A stretch of DNA of 64,000 nucleotides from an uncultured bacterium (GTDB lineage: Bacteria; Cyanobacteriota; Vampirovibrionia; Gastranaerophilales; Gastranaerophilaceae), in the NCBI GenBank assembly GCA_902794035.1, contig CADBFN010000002.1, positions 1 through 64,000 of the forward strand, in the 5' to 3' direction. Below, one piece after another: positions 18,124 through 26,861 of the stretch. The notes beneath the pieces were generated by a model. It saw nothing but the letters and a program-made list of their open reading frames with translations. It was not told the origin of the DNA and did not search any database. Position 1 is the first letter of the stretch. Each line of letters opens with the position of its first letter. Made by a program: the position numbers and the translations under genes.

Positions 18124-18951
18124 TTTTATACCGAAGATTGTAAGGATTTTATGTCTTTTATCATTAGAATTCACTAGCGAAAAAATATTTTTAACAAATT
18201 TTTCTGATAAAAATTTCAGATATAGCGGGTAATTTTGTATTTTATATACTTTTAGATTGTTTTCCAAAGCTAAAGTGATAAAGATTCTTTCTAATGCGTG
18301 TGCGATAGTACCGCCTCCCCCTGTTTTCATCACTATACTTATAAAATCCTTTTCACAAATATCAGAATATTTTAAAATTCTTAATGCATCACTTTTTATT
18401 ATAAACATCGTCCCTGCAACAAAATATCTGTTATCAGATTTAATATTTAATCTGATTAGTAAATTATCTAATAGATCTGTTTCTTCTTTCCTCATAGTTA
18501 TAGCTTTTAGAGTTAATAATTTTGAAGCTATAATTCCTGTATCCGGCTTTTTCATATAATTAAGATTTTTTCTAAATATGCTACGAGATCCTATCAATGG
18601 TTTAATTAATTCATTTCGCCACTGATATTCTTGAAATTTTCCTATAAATTTATATTGACTGAAATTGATTTTACATTGATTTTTTGTATGTAATTTTAAT
18701 ATGTAATCATAATCTGAAAGATTTATATCTCTTAAAACTTGAATGAAAGGCCAAACATCATATCCTATATTTTTTACTTTGAAAAATTTAGCTTCCGGTT
18801 TCAGATTTTTAATTTTTTCAAATGTTTTAGGATTTTCTTCAACATATGTTACATATAAATCCCAATCACAACCTTCTATGTTAGAAAGTTTTTCAATAAA
18901 ATAATCAACTTGATTATGATAATACAGATGTAAGTGTACTAATAATTTCAA
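18106..18951 (-). CDS. Rhamnan-synthesis F (RgpF)-like glycan protein
   Basis: The 281-residue protein matches the RgpF / DUF616-like glycosyltransferase family: KLLVHLHLYYHN start, VKNIGYDVWPFIQVLRD near residue 80, and YILKLHTKNQ near residue 100. A role in building a surface polysaccharide with the two convergent transferases is likely; acceptor and sugar are unknown. Translation probably starts at TTG 18951 with an AAAGG SD, six bases after the thioesterase gene. The 3' end overlaps the GT2 gene tail-to-tail by 18 bp, with no terminator between them. Confidence 0.78.
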   Translation of the reverse strand: MKLLVHLHLYYHNQVDYFIEKLSNIEGCDWDLYVTYVEENPKTFEKIKNLKPEAKFFKVKNIGYDVWPFIQVLRDINLSDYDYILKLHTKNQCKINFSQYKFIGKFQEYQWRNELIKPLIGSRSIFRKNLNYMKKPDTGIIASKLLTLKAITMRKEETDLLDNLLIRLNIKSDNRYFVAGTMFIIKSDALRILKYSDICEKDFISIVMKTGGGGTIAHALERIFITLALENNLKVYKIQNYPLYLKFLSEKFVKNIFSLVNSNDKRHKILTIFGIKLAFKR

Positions 18952-18957
18952 TTTATT

Positions 18958-19746
18958 TTACCTTTCATTTTTTACATCCATATCATAATCAACAATGCCG
19001 ACTCTTGGCGTCTTTTCTCGCCAAGTTGTTGATATGTCGCAAACTGAAATTCCGTCTTTTTCTATAATATGTGTGAATTGCTTTTCTAAATTTGTTTTGT
19101 AGGTTCTACAGGTTAATGTATCTCCTAAAAAAGTTTCTTTATTAAATCTTATATTCAGACTTTTTAAAGTGTGTTCGCTGCGAAATTCATTGGTAGAAGT
19201 CATTTCTGCAAGATTTATATAACTTTTATTATTGACGTGATTATTAAAATCAAGGTCTGATAAGTTGTTTGTGTGTTTAATTTCTCTAATCAGTTCTTTT
19301 GATTCCGGTAATATAAATTTTTTGTGTTCCCCAAGAACTAAATTATCAATAACATTAAATCTTTCTGCAACAACGTCAGTTTTTTCCGGTCGTTTTGTGT
19401 TTCTGTCAATTATAAACCAAAGAGCATTGCCTTGAGCGAATGTCTTATTTTTGTATTTGATTTCATAATCTGTATAAATTTTTATTTTAGAAATTTCTGA
19501 TATCCAAATACTTACTTCAATTTCTTCCGACCAAAAAGGCAAATTATCAATAAAATCTATATTAAACTCTGTTACTATCCAGTATTGGTTTGGCTTGAAT
19601 AAATCATAGGCTGCCATTTTCTTTGTGGCGCAAAATCTTGCAAAAGCATCTTGCAGGTACATAATAACAGATATTGGTCTTATTGTATATTCGCAAATAT
19701 CCATATTATCCAGAATTATATTATATTTTTTTTTGTATATATCCAA
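18958..19746 (-). CDS. Acyl-ACP thioesterase (FatA/FatB family)
   Basis: Releases free fatty acids from acyl-ACP. The 262-residue protein has the double hot-dog layout: N-terminal domain with PISVIMYLQDAFARFC and FWSEEIEV, C-terminal domain with the catalytic region DLDFNNHVNNKSY near residue 170 (Asn/His of NNHVNN). The length matches bacterial acyl-ACP thioesterases. The start is a TTG at 19746 with a GAGGT SD; no ATG lies nearby. It is upstream of the RgpF-like gene with a 6-bp gap. Confidence 0.9.
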   Translation of the reverse strand: MDIYKKKYNIILDNMDICEYTIRPISVIMYLQDAFARFCATKKMAAYDLFKPNQYWIVTEFNIDFIDNLPFWSEEIEVSIWISEISKIKIYTDYEIKYKNKTFAQGNALWFIIDRNTKRPEKTDVVAERFNVIDNLVLGEHKKFILPESKELIREIKHTNNLSDLDFNNHVNNKSYINLAEMTSTNEFRSEHTLKSLNIRFNKETFLGDTLTCRTYKTNLEKQFTHIIEKDGISVCDISTTWREKTPRVGIVDYDMDVKNER

Positions 19747-19880
19747 AACTCTTACCTCGATTATCTATTTATTCTCTTAGTTTTCAAACTAACATAACAA
19801 TATGAATTTATCAACTTTTGGTTACAAGTGGAAAAATTTGACTTTTTAGTTTATAATTACACAAAATAATGAGGATAAGT

Positions 19881-20819
19881 ATGCAAAACAAACTGCTGAT
19901 GCCCGGGGATGTCGCAGGTAATTATGATGAAAAATGGACAAAGACTTTTGACTTGAAATTTTTGATTCTATGGTTAATTTTATTTGTTCTTTTATCAAGT
20001 TGGACTATTATTTTTGATCCGAATTTATTTAATGCAAAGTCTTTCTTTTTAAGATCTTGCATTAAACTTTTTATTATGATGGTGTTAGCTCTCGGGGGCG
20101 GAATGTTGTGCCGCCATTATTGCAACACTGATGAGAAAGGTTATATAACTACATCTAAAAATAATTGGTTTAAGGTAAATTATACAAGAAAAATTCAGCA
20201 TTTTGCGGCATATCTTGTCCCTTTGTTAAGCCCTCCTACAGCACCGCTTGGGATACTTCCGCATCTGTGGGAATCTTTATTTGTTCTTTTTATGTTTCTT
20301 GTTCTTATAAAGCCGATAAGAGAATTTTCAACATTTTTTATGCTTCAGTTTAATTCAATGGACAGAGTTGAAGACAGACCAAATACTTTAAAATGGATAG
20401 TCTTAGGTAATATACTTCCGGGGCTTTTAATTATAACAATATTTAAACAATTATTTGAAACGTATTTAAATTTGCCTCTTTTAGCTTCTGTTGTTGTTCT
20501 TACAGTTGCTATCGGTGATGGTTTGGCTGAACCGGTCGGAACATATTTGGGTAAGAAAAAATATGTCGTCCCTTCGTGGAATTTGAAAAATCGTTATGTC
20601 AGATCTTATGCCGGGAGTGCTTGTGTTTATATCGCAGCTGTTGTATTTTTATTATTATTTAGTGAGCAGTTTGCAAACGCGCTTGAATTTTGGACTGCAA
20701 TGATATTGTTTCCGCCTGTGATTACATTATCGGAAGCATTCGCTCCTCATTCAATGGATACTCCTGTTATGATGCTGATAGGATTTTCTCTGTTGTTTGG
20801 AATTTGTGCAGTGTTTTAA
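19881..20819 (+). CDS. Phytol/dolichol kinase-like (CdsA superfamily) membrane protein
   Basis: The 312-residue membrane protein is of the phosphatidate cytidylyltransferase/dolichol-kinase/phytol-kinase group. It has roughly six to eight TM segments and the soluble-loop signature TVAIGDGLAEPVGTYLG with a downstream acidic/Lys-rich loop, plus NYTRKIQHFAAYLVPL, the family's R-K-x-x-H element. Cyanobacterial homologues phosphorylate phytol; in a non-photosynthetic cell the substrate could be another polyprenol. I place the start at the ATG at 19881 because GAGGA lies 6 nt upstream; the ATG at 19869 overlaps that SD. Confidence 0.7.
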   Translation: MQNKLLMPGDVAGNYDEKWTKTFDLKFLILWLILFVLLSSWTIIFDPNLFNAKSFFLRSCIKLFIMMVLALGGGMLCRHYCNTDEKGYITTSKNNWFKVNYTRKIQHFAAYLVPLLSPPTAPLGILPHLWESLFVLFMFLVLIKPIREFSTFFMLQFNSMDRVEDRPNTLKWIVLGNILPGLLIITIFKQLFETYLNLPLLASVVVLTVAIGDGLAEPVGTYLGKKKYVVPSWNLKNRYVRSYAGSACVYIAAVVFLLLFSEQFANALEFWTAMILFPPVITLSEAFAPHSMDTPVMMLIGFSLLFGICAVF

Positions 20820-20835
20820 ATAAAAAACTGAATTT

Positions 20836-22458
20836 TTATGATTTTTGAGGCTTGTATTTTGCTACAATCGAACCAATTCGGTTAAGTATTATACCTGAAA
20901 TTATGCCTAATATTACGGATTTGGTGCCTGAAATAAGCCTTGTTGCAGAAATAAGACTTACTAAAATAGCCCCCGCAACCGGTATTCCTGACTTCAGCAT
21001 AATTGTATCTCGTTCATCAGGGTTTTTTGTTTTTCCTAATGCCCGGATAATCATTGCAGAAGATATAAGGATTGTTAGAATATCTGTTGGTGCAGAACCA
21101 ATTTCTAAATCTCTCAGCTTGTCAAACATAAGCCTGGTTTCTATTTTTATGGATTCGTCAAAAGATTTGATCGCTTTTTTCATACTGTCAAGTGCTCCGG
21201 ATTTAGAAAGTTCAAACGGTGCTATTCTGCGGTAAATATTTAACATATCTCCAATTTCACCTAGGTCTGCGTCATTGACAATTTCTTTGATCAATCGGAT
21301 ATTTGTTTCTTTGTCTTCTGATTGAATTTTTGAAATTTTTTCATCAAAACTTGTTTTAATTTTATGTTTTTCAAGTCTGTCGGCTTCCTGTAGAAAGTTT
21401 TCTTTATGGCTTTTTAAAGGTGTAGAATCTTTTACATACCATTTAAGTCTTTTAATAATTTCTTTCCCTTCTGTATCCTCAATCGGAATTAGACTGTCAA
21501 GATTTTCCAGGTATTCTGAAATATATGATTTCTTCTCCAAATCTGTGTATGATAGTACGTTTCTTGCGAAAGCAGCTTTTTCAGCGAGATTAGTTTTATT
21601 TGATTTGATTTGTTCGGCTGCAATGAAGGTTTGCCACATTTCTTTTCTTTTGAATTTATTTTCTTTACTCCAAAAACCTTTGAATGACTCATTCCAAAAT
21701 TTTGAATATAGCTCTGATGTTGAATCTTTCATGTATTTGTATCTGGTGTTTTGAGCCTCCGGAGCAATAAAATAGTTTACAACCAACTCAACACTTTTGC
21801 GGAAATTTTTGGCACGTTCTACAAGTTCTTTTTTAGTTAATTTTTCAATTTTATTATATTTTTTATTTTTATATTCTACAATTTCATCCCCATGATGTTT
21901 TAAAATATATTCATCTAATATATCAAAATTTTTGTATGTTTCATCAAATTTTTTTTGAGTTTTCTTATAAGCTTTTGTGATTGTTTTATGTGATAAATAT
22001 TCAAAAAATTTAGAAATTCCCTGATGTATCTTTTTGGTAGGATTAGTTTTATACATAAATTTCATAAACAAAATGTCTTTTAATGAGTTGAAATTATTTA
22101 TGCTGTCTGTTTTCTTCATGAATGAATTTATTTTATTGATTGTGTAATCATAAAAAGATGTTTTAATATTTGAGCCCTTTAAAAATGATTTTTCGGCTTT
22201 GTTTTCCAAATGATCTTTTATATTTTCTAGAAGATGTTTTGATTTTCTTTGAACTCCTTTAGAAAGGAACAATAACCCAAGTCCTAAAAACAGAAGAAAA
22301 ATTTTATTATTTTGCGTATCCTTGTTTATTGATTTCGACTTGGAATTTGTTGCAGCAGAATGATTTAGCCAATATCTTTGTGGGAAAATGGTATTTATAT
22401 TGACATATGAATTATTTTTATATTTTGTGAAATTTTGATGCAGGGCAAAATTTTGCAT
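20836..22458 (-). CDS. Hypothetical membrane protein with a long helical middle (about 540 aa)
   Basis: Not recognised. A hydrophobic stretch near residues 50-70 (IFLLFLGLGLLFLSKG) is followed by about 370 residues rich in Lys/Glu that should be largely helical, then two or three C-terminal hydrophobic segments (DILTILISSAMIIRAL; IPVAGAILVSLISATRL; SVILGIISGIILNRIG). A cytoplasmic or periplasmic coiled body anchored at both ends is plausible. The start is uncertain: ATG 22458 or an in-frame TTG at 22467 preceded by AAGAAAG. The gene converges with the kinase-like gene. Confidence 0.65.
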   Translation of the reverse strand: MQNFALHQNFTKYKNNSYVNINTIFPQRYWLNHSAATNSKSKSINKDTQNNKIFLLFLGLGLLFLSKGVQRKSKHLLENIKDHLENKAEKSFLKGSNIKTSFYDYTINKINSFMKKTDSINNFNSLKDILFMKFMYKTNPTKKIHQGISKFFEYLSHKTITKAYKKTQKKFDETYKNFDILDEYILKHHGDEIVEYKNKKYNKIEKLTKKELVERAKNFRKSVELVVNYFIAPEAQNTRYKYMKDSTSELYSKFWNESFKGFWSKENKFKRKEMWQTFIAAEQIKSNKTNLAEKAAFARNVLSYTDLEKKSYISEYLENLDSLIPIEDTEGKEIIKRLKWYVKDSTPLKSHKENFLQEADRLEKHKIKTSFDEKISKIQSEDKETNIRLIKEIVNDADLGEIGDMLNIYRRIAPFELSKSGALDSMKKAIKSFDESIKIETRLMFDKLRDLEIGSAPTDILTILISSAMIIRALGKTKNPDERDTIMLKSGIPVAGAILVSLISATRLISGTKSVILGIISGIILNRIGSIVAKYKPQKS

Positions 22459-22546
22459 TAGGTACAACTTTCTTATTGTATATCTTATGATATATACTAC
22501 AAAGATTTTTATATGTCTATTATTTTCCCTCGCTGATGTTTATTTA

Positions 22547-22555
22547 TGTTAAAAT
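22547..22555 (+). promoter_or_regulatory. Extended -10 promoter, predicted leaderless
   Basis: TGT-TAAAAT (22547-22555) ends 6 nt before the ATG of a 51-aa frame, the same arrangement and box as before proB. Confidence 0.4.
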
Positions 22556-22561
22556 TGTGTT

Positions 22562-22717
22562 ATGAAGAGAAGATTACTTTATAATGTACCTTTACTGGTG
22601 ATAAGAACAATATCTGATTCTGAAAATGATTCTACATCTGAGTATAAGCGTAATAAAAAAGTTACTGCCGCTAAAACTTCTATTATTGTTATTTCGGCTT
22701 TAAATAAATCAGATTAA
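22562..22717 (+). CDS. Candidate small protein (51 aa)
   Basis: A 51-codon frame, MKRRLLYNVPLLVIRTI at the N-terminus and a hydrophobic TSIIVISAL near the C-terminus. There is no SD, but an extended -10 box ends 6 nt before the ATG, matching the predicted leaderless genes elsewhere in the window. It lies between a divergent gene and the glycosidase gene. No family recognised; the call depends mainly on the promoter pattern. Confidence 0.35.
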   Translation: MKRRLLYNVPLLVIRTISDSENDSTSEYKRNKKVTAAKTSIIVISALNKSD

Positions 22718-22787
22718 CTTATTGTAATCTAAATAATTTGATATTTTTATTTATAAATAGTACTATTATATTATTTAAGGGGAAATC

Positions 22788-23609
22788 ATGTTGATAAATA
22801 ATATAGTAAAAAAATATTTTAAGTTTTTGTTGGTATTTGTAATTTTGTTTTTAAGTATGCCGTCATATTCAAATGAAATATCAGTTTCACATGACAATGG
22901 TATATATCATATTGTTTTAAAAGGTGAAAAGGTAAAAAAGAAAATAAAATTTATTTCCAGTGAAGAATTAATTACAAATAAAGAAGCGCATAAAAAAGCC
23001 GGTGCAAAATTAACTGTTAACGCAGGTTTTTTCGATCCAAAGAATTCTCAGACAATATCGTATATTGTTACAGACAGAATGACTTCGGCAGATCCTATAT
23101 TTAACAAAAGTCTTCTTGCAAACCCGTTTTTCAGAAAAAATATGAATAAAGTGTTGAACCGATCTGAGTTCAGAATTTTACAATGCGGAAATAAATTCAG
23201 CTATGAAATAGCACCCCACAATGCAGGAGTTGAATTTGGTTGTACCATTATTACATCTGCCCAAGGCGGACCGCTTGTTTATCCTGAATTAAAGCTTGAA
23301 GAGGAAGGCTTTATTGTTAAAAATGAAGATGGTGATGTCGTTCGTGAGTCTGCATCTGTGTTACACAAAACCTCCCGAACCATTATAGGTTTGAAAGGTG
23401 AAGAATGCCATATTTTGATTATTACGGATGAAAATCCGATGGATATGTATCAGGTCAGAGATTTGTGCAGAAAATTGCAGCTTGACAGAGCAATGGGTTT
23501 TGATGGCGGAAGTTCAACCTCTATGAATTACAAAAATAGTATTGATGTCGTATCACTAAAAGGTGATGGTGCCGGCAGAATGTTAAAATCCTTTATGGTC
23601 GTTTATTAA
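22788..23609 (+). CDS. Exported phosphodiester glycosidase (NAGPA family)
   Basis: The 273-residue protein has an N-terminal signal (hydrophobic core FLLVFVILFLSM, cleavage after about residue 28) and the NAGPA domain. Landmarks are VNAGFFDPKN near residue 78, a central QGGPLVY, SRTIIGLKG, and MGFDGGSSTSMNY near residue 240. The family includes the eukaryotic 'uncovering enzyme' and bacterial enzymes acting on sugar phosphodiesters of envelope polymers, so a periplasmic or envelope role is likely. The ATG follows an AAGGGGA SD. Confidence 0.88.
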   Translation: MLINNIVKKYFKFLLVFVILFLSMPSYSNEISVSHDNGIYHIVLKGEKVKKKIKFISSEELITNKEAHKKAGAKLTVNAGFFDPKNSQTISYIVTDRMTSADPIFNKSLLANPFFRKNMNKVLNRSEFRILQCGNKFSYEIAPHNAGVEFGCTIITSAQGGPLVYPELKLEEEGFIVKNEDGDVVRESASVLHKTSRTIIGLKGEECHILIITDENPMDMYQVRDLCRKLQLDRAMGFDGGSSTSMNYKNSIDVVSLKGDGAGRMLKSFMVVY

Positions 23610-23685
23610 TGTAAATAATTGTGAAAATCATGCAATTTCGGTGTTGAGAAATACTTTATTTAAATATAAGGATCAAGGGATTGTT

Positions 23686-24102
23686 ATGGTTAATTTTAGA
23701 GTATTATCAGAATATGACTTTAAAAACGGCACTTCCGATTACGCAAAATCATTGCGTACAATATACGGCGATGACGGTTATCAAAATTATGCCGCAAAAA
23801 TAAACAGTATAATTGCACAAGGCAAAGAAAAACAATCAAATCCTTTGCAGCAAAGTAACAGCGCAAGAATAAATTACTTGCAGGATGCGTTAAGACAGGC
23901 AGTAACATTAAATAATAAAAAGCGTAATGAATACAGAAACTTCAGAACTAAACTGTCAGGCATGATAAAAATAACATCAAATCAGCAGGCTGATTTAGTG
24001 TCAAAACAATTAGCGTATGGCAAATCAGATATGAATGAAGATTTATTGCGCAGTTCGCTGATGGATGCACTTAATAGTCAGGGAATGTATTATAACGCGT
24101 AA
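23686..24102 (+). CDS. Hypothetical protein (138 aa)
   Basis: Not recognised. The AAGGGA SD lies 5 nt before the ATG at 23686, so I reject the GTG at 23641. The protein is soluble, Asn/Gln/Ser-rich and mostly helical by inspection (INYLQDALRQAV, then NKKRNEYRNFRTKL), without signal peptide or TM segment. The upstream sequence AAATACTTTATTTAAATATA (about 23649-23668) nearly matches one before the 79-aa gene at 10678. Function unknown. Confidence 0.65.
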   Translation: MVNFRVLSEYDFKNGTSDYAKSLRTIYGDDGYQNYAAKINSIIAQGKEKQSNPLQQSNSARINYLQDALRQAVTLNNKKRNEYRNFRTKLSGMIKITSNQQADLVSKQLAYGKSDMNEDLLRSSLMDALNSQGMYYNA

Positions 24103-24227
24103 CCTATTTAGTCACAACTATTATATATATTTATTGTATTTTTTTTTGAAAAATTAATTATTTTGTATTAATGACGAAATGACAAATTTATTATAAAATG
24201 AACCTATATAGTAGAGAGGTTTATTTT

Positions 24228-25463
24228 ATGGCTATTGACAATGCATTGGTTATGATTTTGGCAGGCGGAGAGGGGAAAAGATTGTTCCCATTAACAAAGG
24301 ACAGAGCAAAACCTGCAGTTCCGTTTGGCGGTCGTTACAGGATTATAGATTTTGTTCTTAATAATTTTATAAACTCGGGCTTTTTTAAGATTAAAGTCTT
24401 AACTCAATATAAGTCAGATTCATTGAATAAACACATTACAAGAGGTTGGACTTTATCCCCGTTTTTAAATCAGTATGTAGATTTGGCTCCTGCACAGATG
24501 AGAACCGGCAATGACTGGTACAAGGGTACTGCAGATGCTATTTATCAAAATATATTTCATATAACAGATGAAGATCCTCGTTATGTATGTATTTTTGGCG
24601 GTGATCATATTTATAAAATGCATGTTGATCAAATGTTGGATTTTCATAAAGATAAAGGTGCTGATTTGTCTATTTCCGGTATTCCTATCCCAATCGAAGA
24701 AGCTTCGGAATTTGGTATTATGGAGGTTGATGATAACTGGAAATTAATCAATTTTGTTGAAAAACCTCAGTACAGACCAAAATCTATTCCGGGGAATCCT
24801 AACATGTGTCTGGCATCTATGGGTAATTATATTTTTGACAAAGAAGTTTTGCTTGATGCACTAAACAGAGATGCACAAAAAGATGATTCTGCTCATGACT
24901 TTGGGAAAAATGTTATTCCTATGTTGTTGTCTGAAGGTAAAAATATTTATGTATATAATTTCGCACAAAATTCATTCCCGGGTATGACAAAGGCAGAACA
25001 AGGATATTGGAAAGATGTAGGAAGCATTGATGCTTATTGGCAGGCTAATATGGATTTGTTGTCATATAATCCTGAATTAAATCTGTATTCAAAGGAATGG
25101 CCGCTCAGAACATTCAATTACAATTATCCGCCTGCAAAATTTGTTTGGGAAGAAGGCGACAGAGTTGGTATGGCTACAAATTCTATGGTTTCGGAAGGTT
25201 GTATCATTTCAGGCGGCGGCTTATCTCATTGCGTATTATCTCCAAAAGTAAGAATAAATAGTTATTCAAGTGTTACAGACAGTATTCTTATGGAAAATGT
25301 TGAAGTTGGCAGATATTCTCAAATTAGAAAAGCAATTATTGACAAAAATGTTGTTATTCCTCCGCATACTCAAATCGGTTTCAATCGGGATGAAGACATA
25401 AAACGAGGTTTCCATGTTTCTGAAGGCGGGGTTACTGTAGTTCCAAAAGGTGCAATCTTATAA
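24228..25463 (+). CDS. glgC: Glucose-1-phosphate adenylyltransferase
   Basis: Makes ADP-glucose for glycogen synthesis. The 411-residue protein has the nucleotidyltransferase start MILAGGEGKRLFPLTKDRAKPAVPF (G-rich loop and R/K contacts), the GTADAIYQN region near residue 100, IFGGDHIYKM (catalytic Asp), FVEKP, and a C-terminal left-handed beta-helix (SEGCIISGG onward). The start at 24228 follows an AGAGAGG SD; the ATG at 24198 precedes that SD and is rejected. The sequence style resembles cyanobacterial and plastid AGPases. No other glycogen gene is nearby. Confidence 0.93.
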   Translation: MAIDNALVMILAGGEGKRLFPLTKDRAKPAVPFGGRYRIIDFVLNNFINSGFFKIKVLTQYKSDSLNKHITRGWTLSPFLNQYVDLAPAQMRTGNDWYKGTADAIYQNIFHITDEDPRYVCIFGGDHIYKMHVDQMLDFHKDKGADLSISGIPIPIEEASEFGIMEVDDNWKLINFVEKPQYRPKSIPGNPNMCLASMGNYIFDKEVLLDALNRDAQKDDSAHDFGKNVIPMLLSEGKNIYVYNFAQNSFPGMTKAEQGYWKDVGSIDAYWQANMDLLSYNPELNLYSKEWPLRTFNYNYPPAKFVWEEGDRVGMATNSMVSEGCIISGGGLSHCVLSPKVRINSYSSVTDSILMENVEVGRYSQIRKAIIDKNVVIPPHTQIGFNRDEDIKRGFHVSEGGVTVVPKGAIL

Positions 25464-25548
25464 TATTGTAAATTTTTGTGAATATCAGGCTATTTTAGTA
25501 GCAATAAAGCCATTATATATTTTTTTAATATAGTGGGTGAAAGTGTGT

Positions 25549-26220
25549 ATGTCTAGCCTTGGAATAAAACCTGTTTCAAATTTTGCCAGAAGATCTGCAA
25601 AGTGGGTCTTCAATAAGTTGCCGTCCTGGGAATTAAAGAACGGCAAAGTTCTCAATGGCATAAAATGGGCAGGCCAACATATTTCATCTCCTCAAAACCG
25701 TTTAATTTTAGGCGTAACCGCCTTGATGAGCCAACCGTTTATAGACCTGCACAACCGCCATGTCGATGATGAAACAAAAAAAGTTTCAGCTGCAAGAACA
25801 GTTGCAAAAATTATTGCAGGTACAACAACGGGATTTTTTGTCCGATATTATTCTATTAAGGCTGTAGAAGCTTTCACCAAAAAACCTGACAAGGCAGTAA
25901 AAACTCTCGAATCATTGTTATTTCCTAAAGGTATTGCACACACTACCATAAAAGGAATGCAGCAATATAAGCTGGCACTTGGTACGTTCCTTTCACTTGG
26001 CGTAATGTTATTTACCAATTTTGCTATTGATGCCCCTTTAACAAAAGTTTTGACAAACTTATTTGTCAAAAAAGTACATGAACACGAACGAAACAAAATG
26101 ATGAATAATCCTGTGTTATTGCCAAATTCTTCAGATAGCAAAACACCTGATGCAACAAATGACATTCATCGCCCTAAAATGGATATATTCTTAAATCATA
26201 ACAGAAAGGAGGCTAAATAA
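25549..26220 (+). CDS. Hypothetical membrane protein, first of a pair
   Basis: Not recognised. About 223 residues, basic N-terminus, with hydrophobic segments near LILGVTALMSQPFI, IIAGTTTGFFVRYYS and LGTFLSLGVMLFTNFAI. The C-terminal 50 residues are hydrophilic. Start uncertain: ATG 25549 after a weak GGTG, or GTG 25537. Its stop overlaps the next gene's ATG by one base (TAATG), so the two are translationally coupled. Both carry long Lys-rich linkers between hydrophobic helices and probably form a complex. Confidence 0.65.
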   Translation: MSSLGIKPVSNFARRSAKWVFNKLPSWELKNGKVLNGIKWAGQHISSPQNRLILGVTALMSQPFIDLHNRHVDDETKKVSAARTVAKIIAGTTTGFFVRYYSIKAVEAFTKKPDKAVKTLESLLFPKGIAHTTIKGMQQYKLALGTFLSLGVMLFTNFAIDAPLTKVLTNLFVKKVHEHERNKMMNNPVLLPNSSDSKTPDATNDIHRPKMDIFLNHNRKEAK

Positions 26221-26861
26221 TGTCAAAAGCTAAGGCTGTAACTTCTGTTCTTGATTCATTATACAAAGCATATCATAAAGATGCCGGTAAAATGCTTATT
26301 CATACCGGTACAATAGGCTGGGTATTATCTTCTGCTGCACAAATTGCAGGCATTATGATGAATGATAAAATACCAAAGGAACAAAAAATGTTCCTTATTC
26401 CGCAGGAATTTATGGATGCCTGTGTTAATATTTTATCATTTTATTTTGTTACAAGATCTTTTACATCTGTTGCAAATAAGCTTACAAAAACAGGCAGATG
26501 GATTCCAAGTAATGTAAAAAATCATCTTATAAAAAATGGTTTTAAAGACAGAATAGGTAAGTTTGATTTTAATATATTTAAAGATGTAAAACTAACAGGC
26601 AGTCCAAAAAGAAGTTTTGAATTATTTTATAATGGATTAGGCGTTGTTGCAACAACGATAGGTTCTGTAATTTCTTGTAATTTTATAACTCCTGTACTGA
26701 GAAATCTATATGCATCTCACAGACAAAAAACAACATTGGCAAGTATCAACAATCCTAATCCAAGTCTGCAAAATCCGCAAACCCCAAGGGATAAAGCAAG
26801 AGCTGCTATTCATCATACCTATATGCAGGCATTTATGAATAGAGGCAATTTAAAAATATAG
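26220..26861 (+). CDS. Hypothetical membrane protein, second of a pair
   Basis: Not recognised. The 213-residue protein has three likely hydrophobic helices (GTIGWVLSSAAQIAGIMM; ACVNILSFYFVTRSF; GVVATTIGSVISC) and a hydrophilic Pro/Asn-rich tail. An AAAGGAGG SD sits within the upstream gene. It overlaps the convergent anti-sigma gene by 12 bp. Shared length and layout with its upstream partner suggest a duplicated or co-evolving pair; no function is assigned. Confidence 0.65.
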   Translation: MSKAKAVTSVLDSLYKAYHKDAGKMLIHTGTIGWVLSSAAQIAGIMMNDKIPKEQKMFLIPQEFMDACVNILSFYFVTRSFTSVANKLTKTGRWIPSNVKNHLIKNGFKDRIGKFDFNIFKDVKLTGSPKRSFELFYNGLGVVATTIGSVISCNFITPVLRNLYASHRQKTTLASINNPNPSLQNPQTPRDKARAAIHHTYMQAFMNRGNLKI

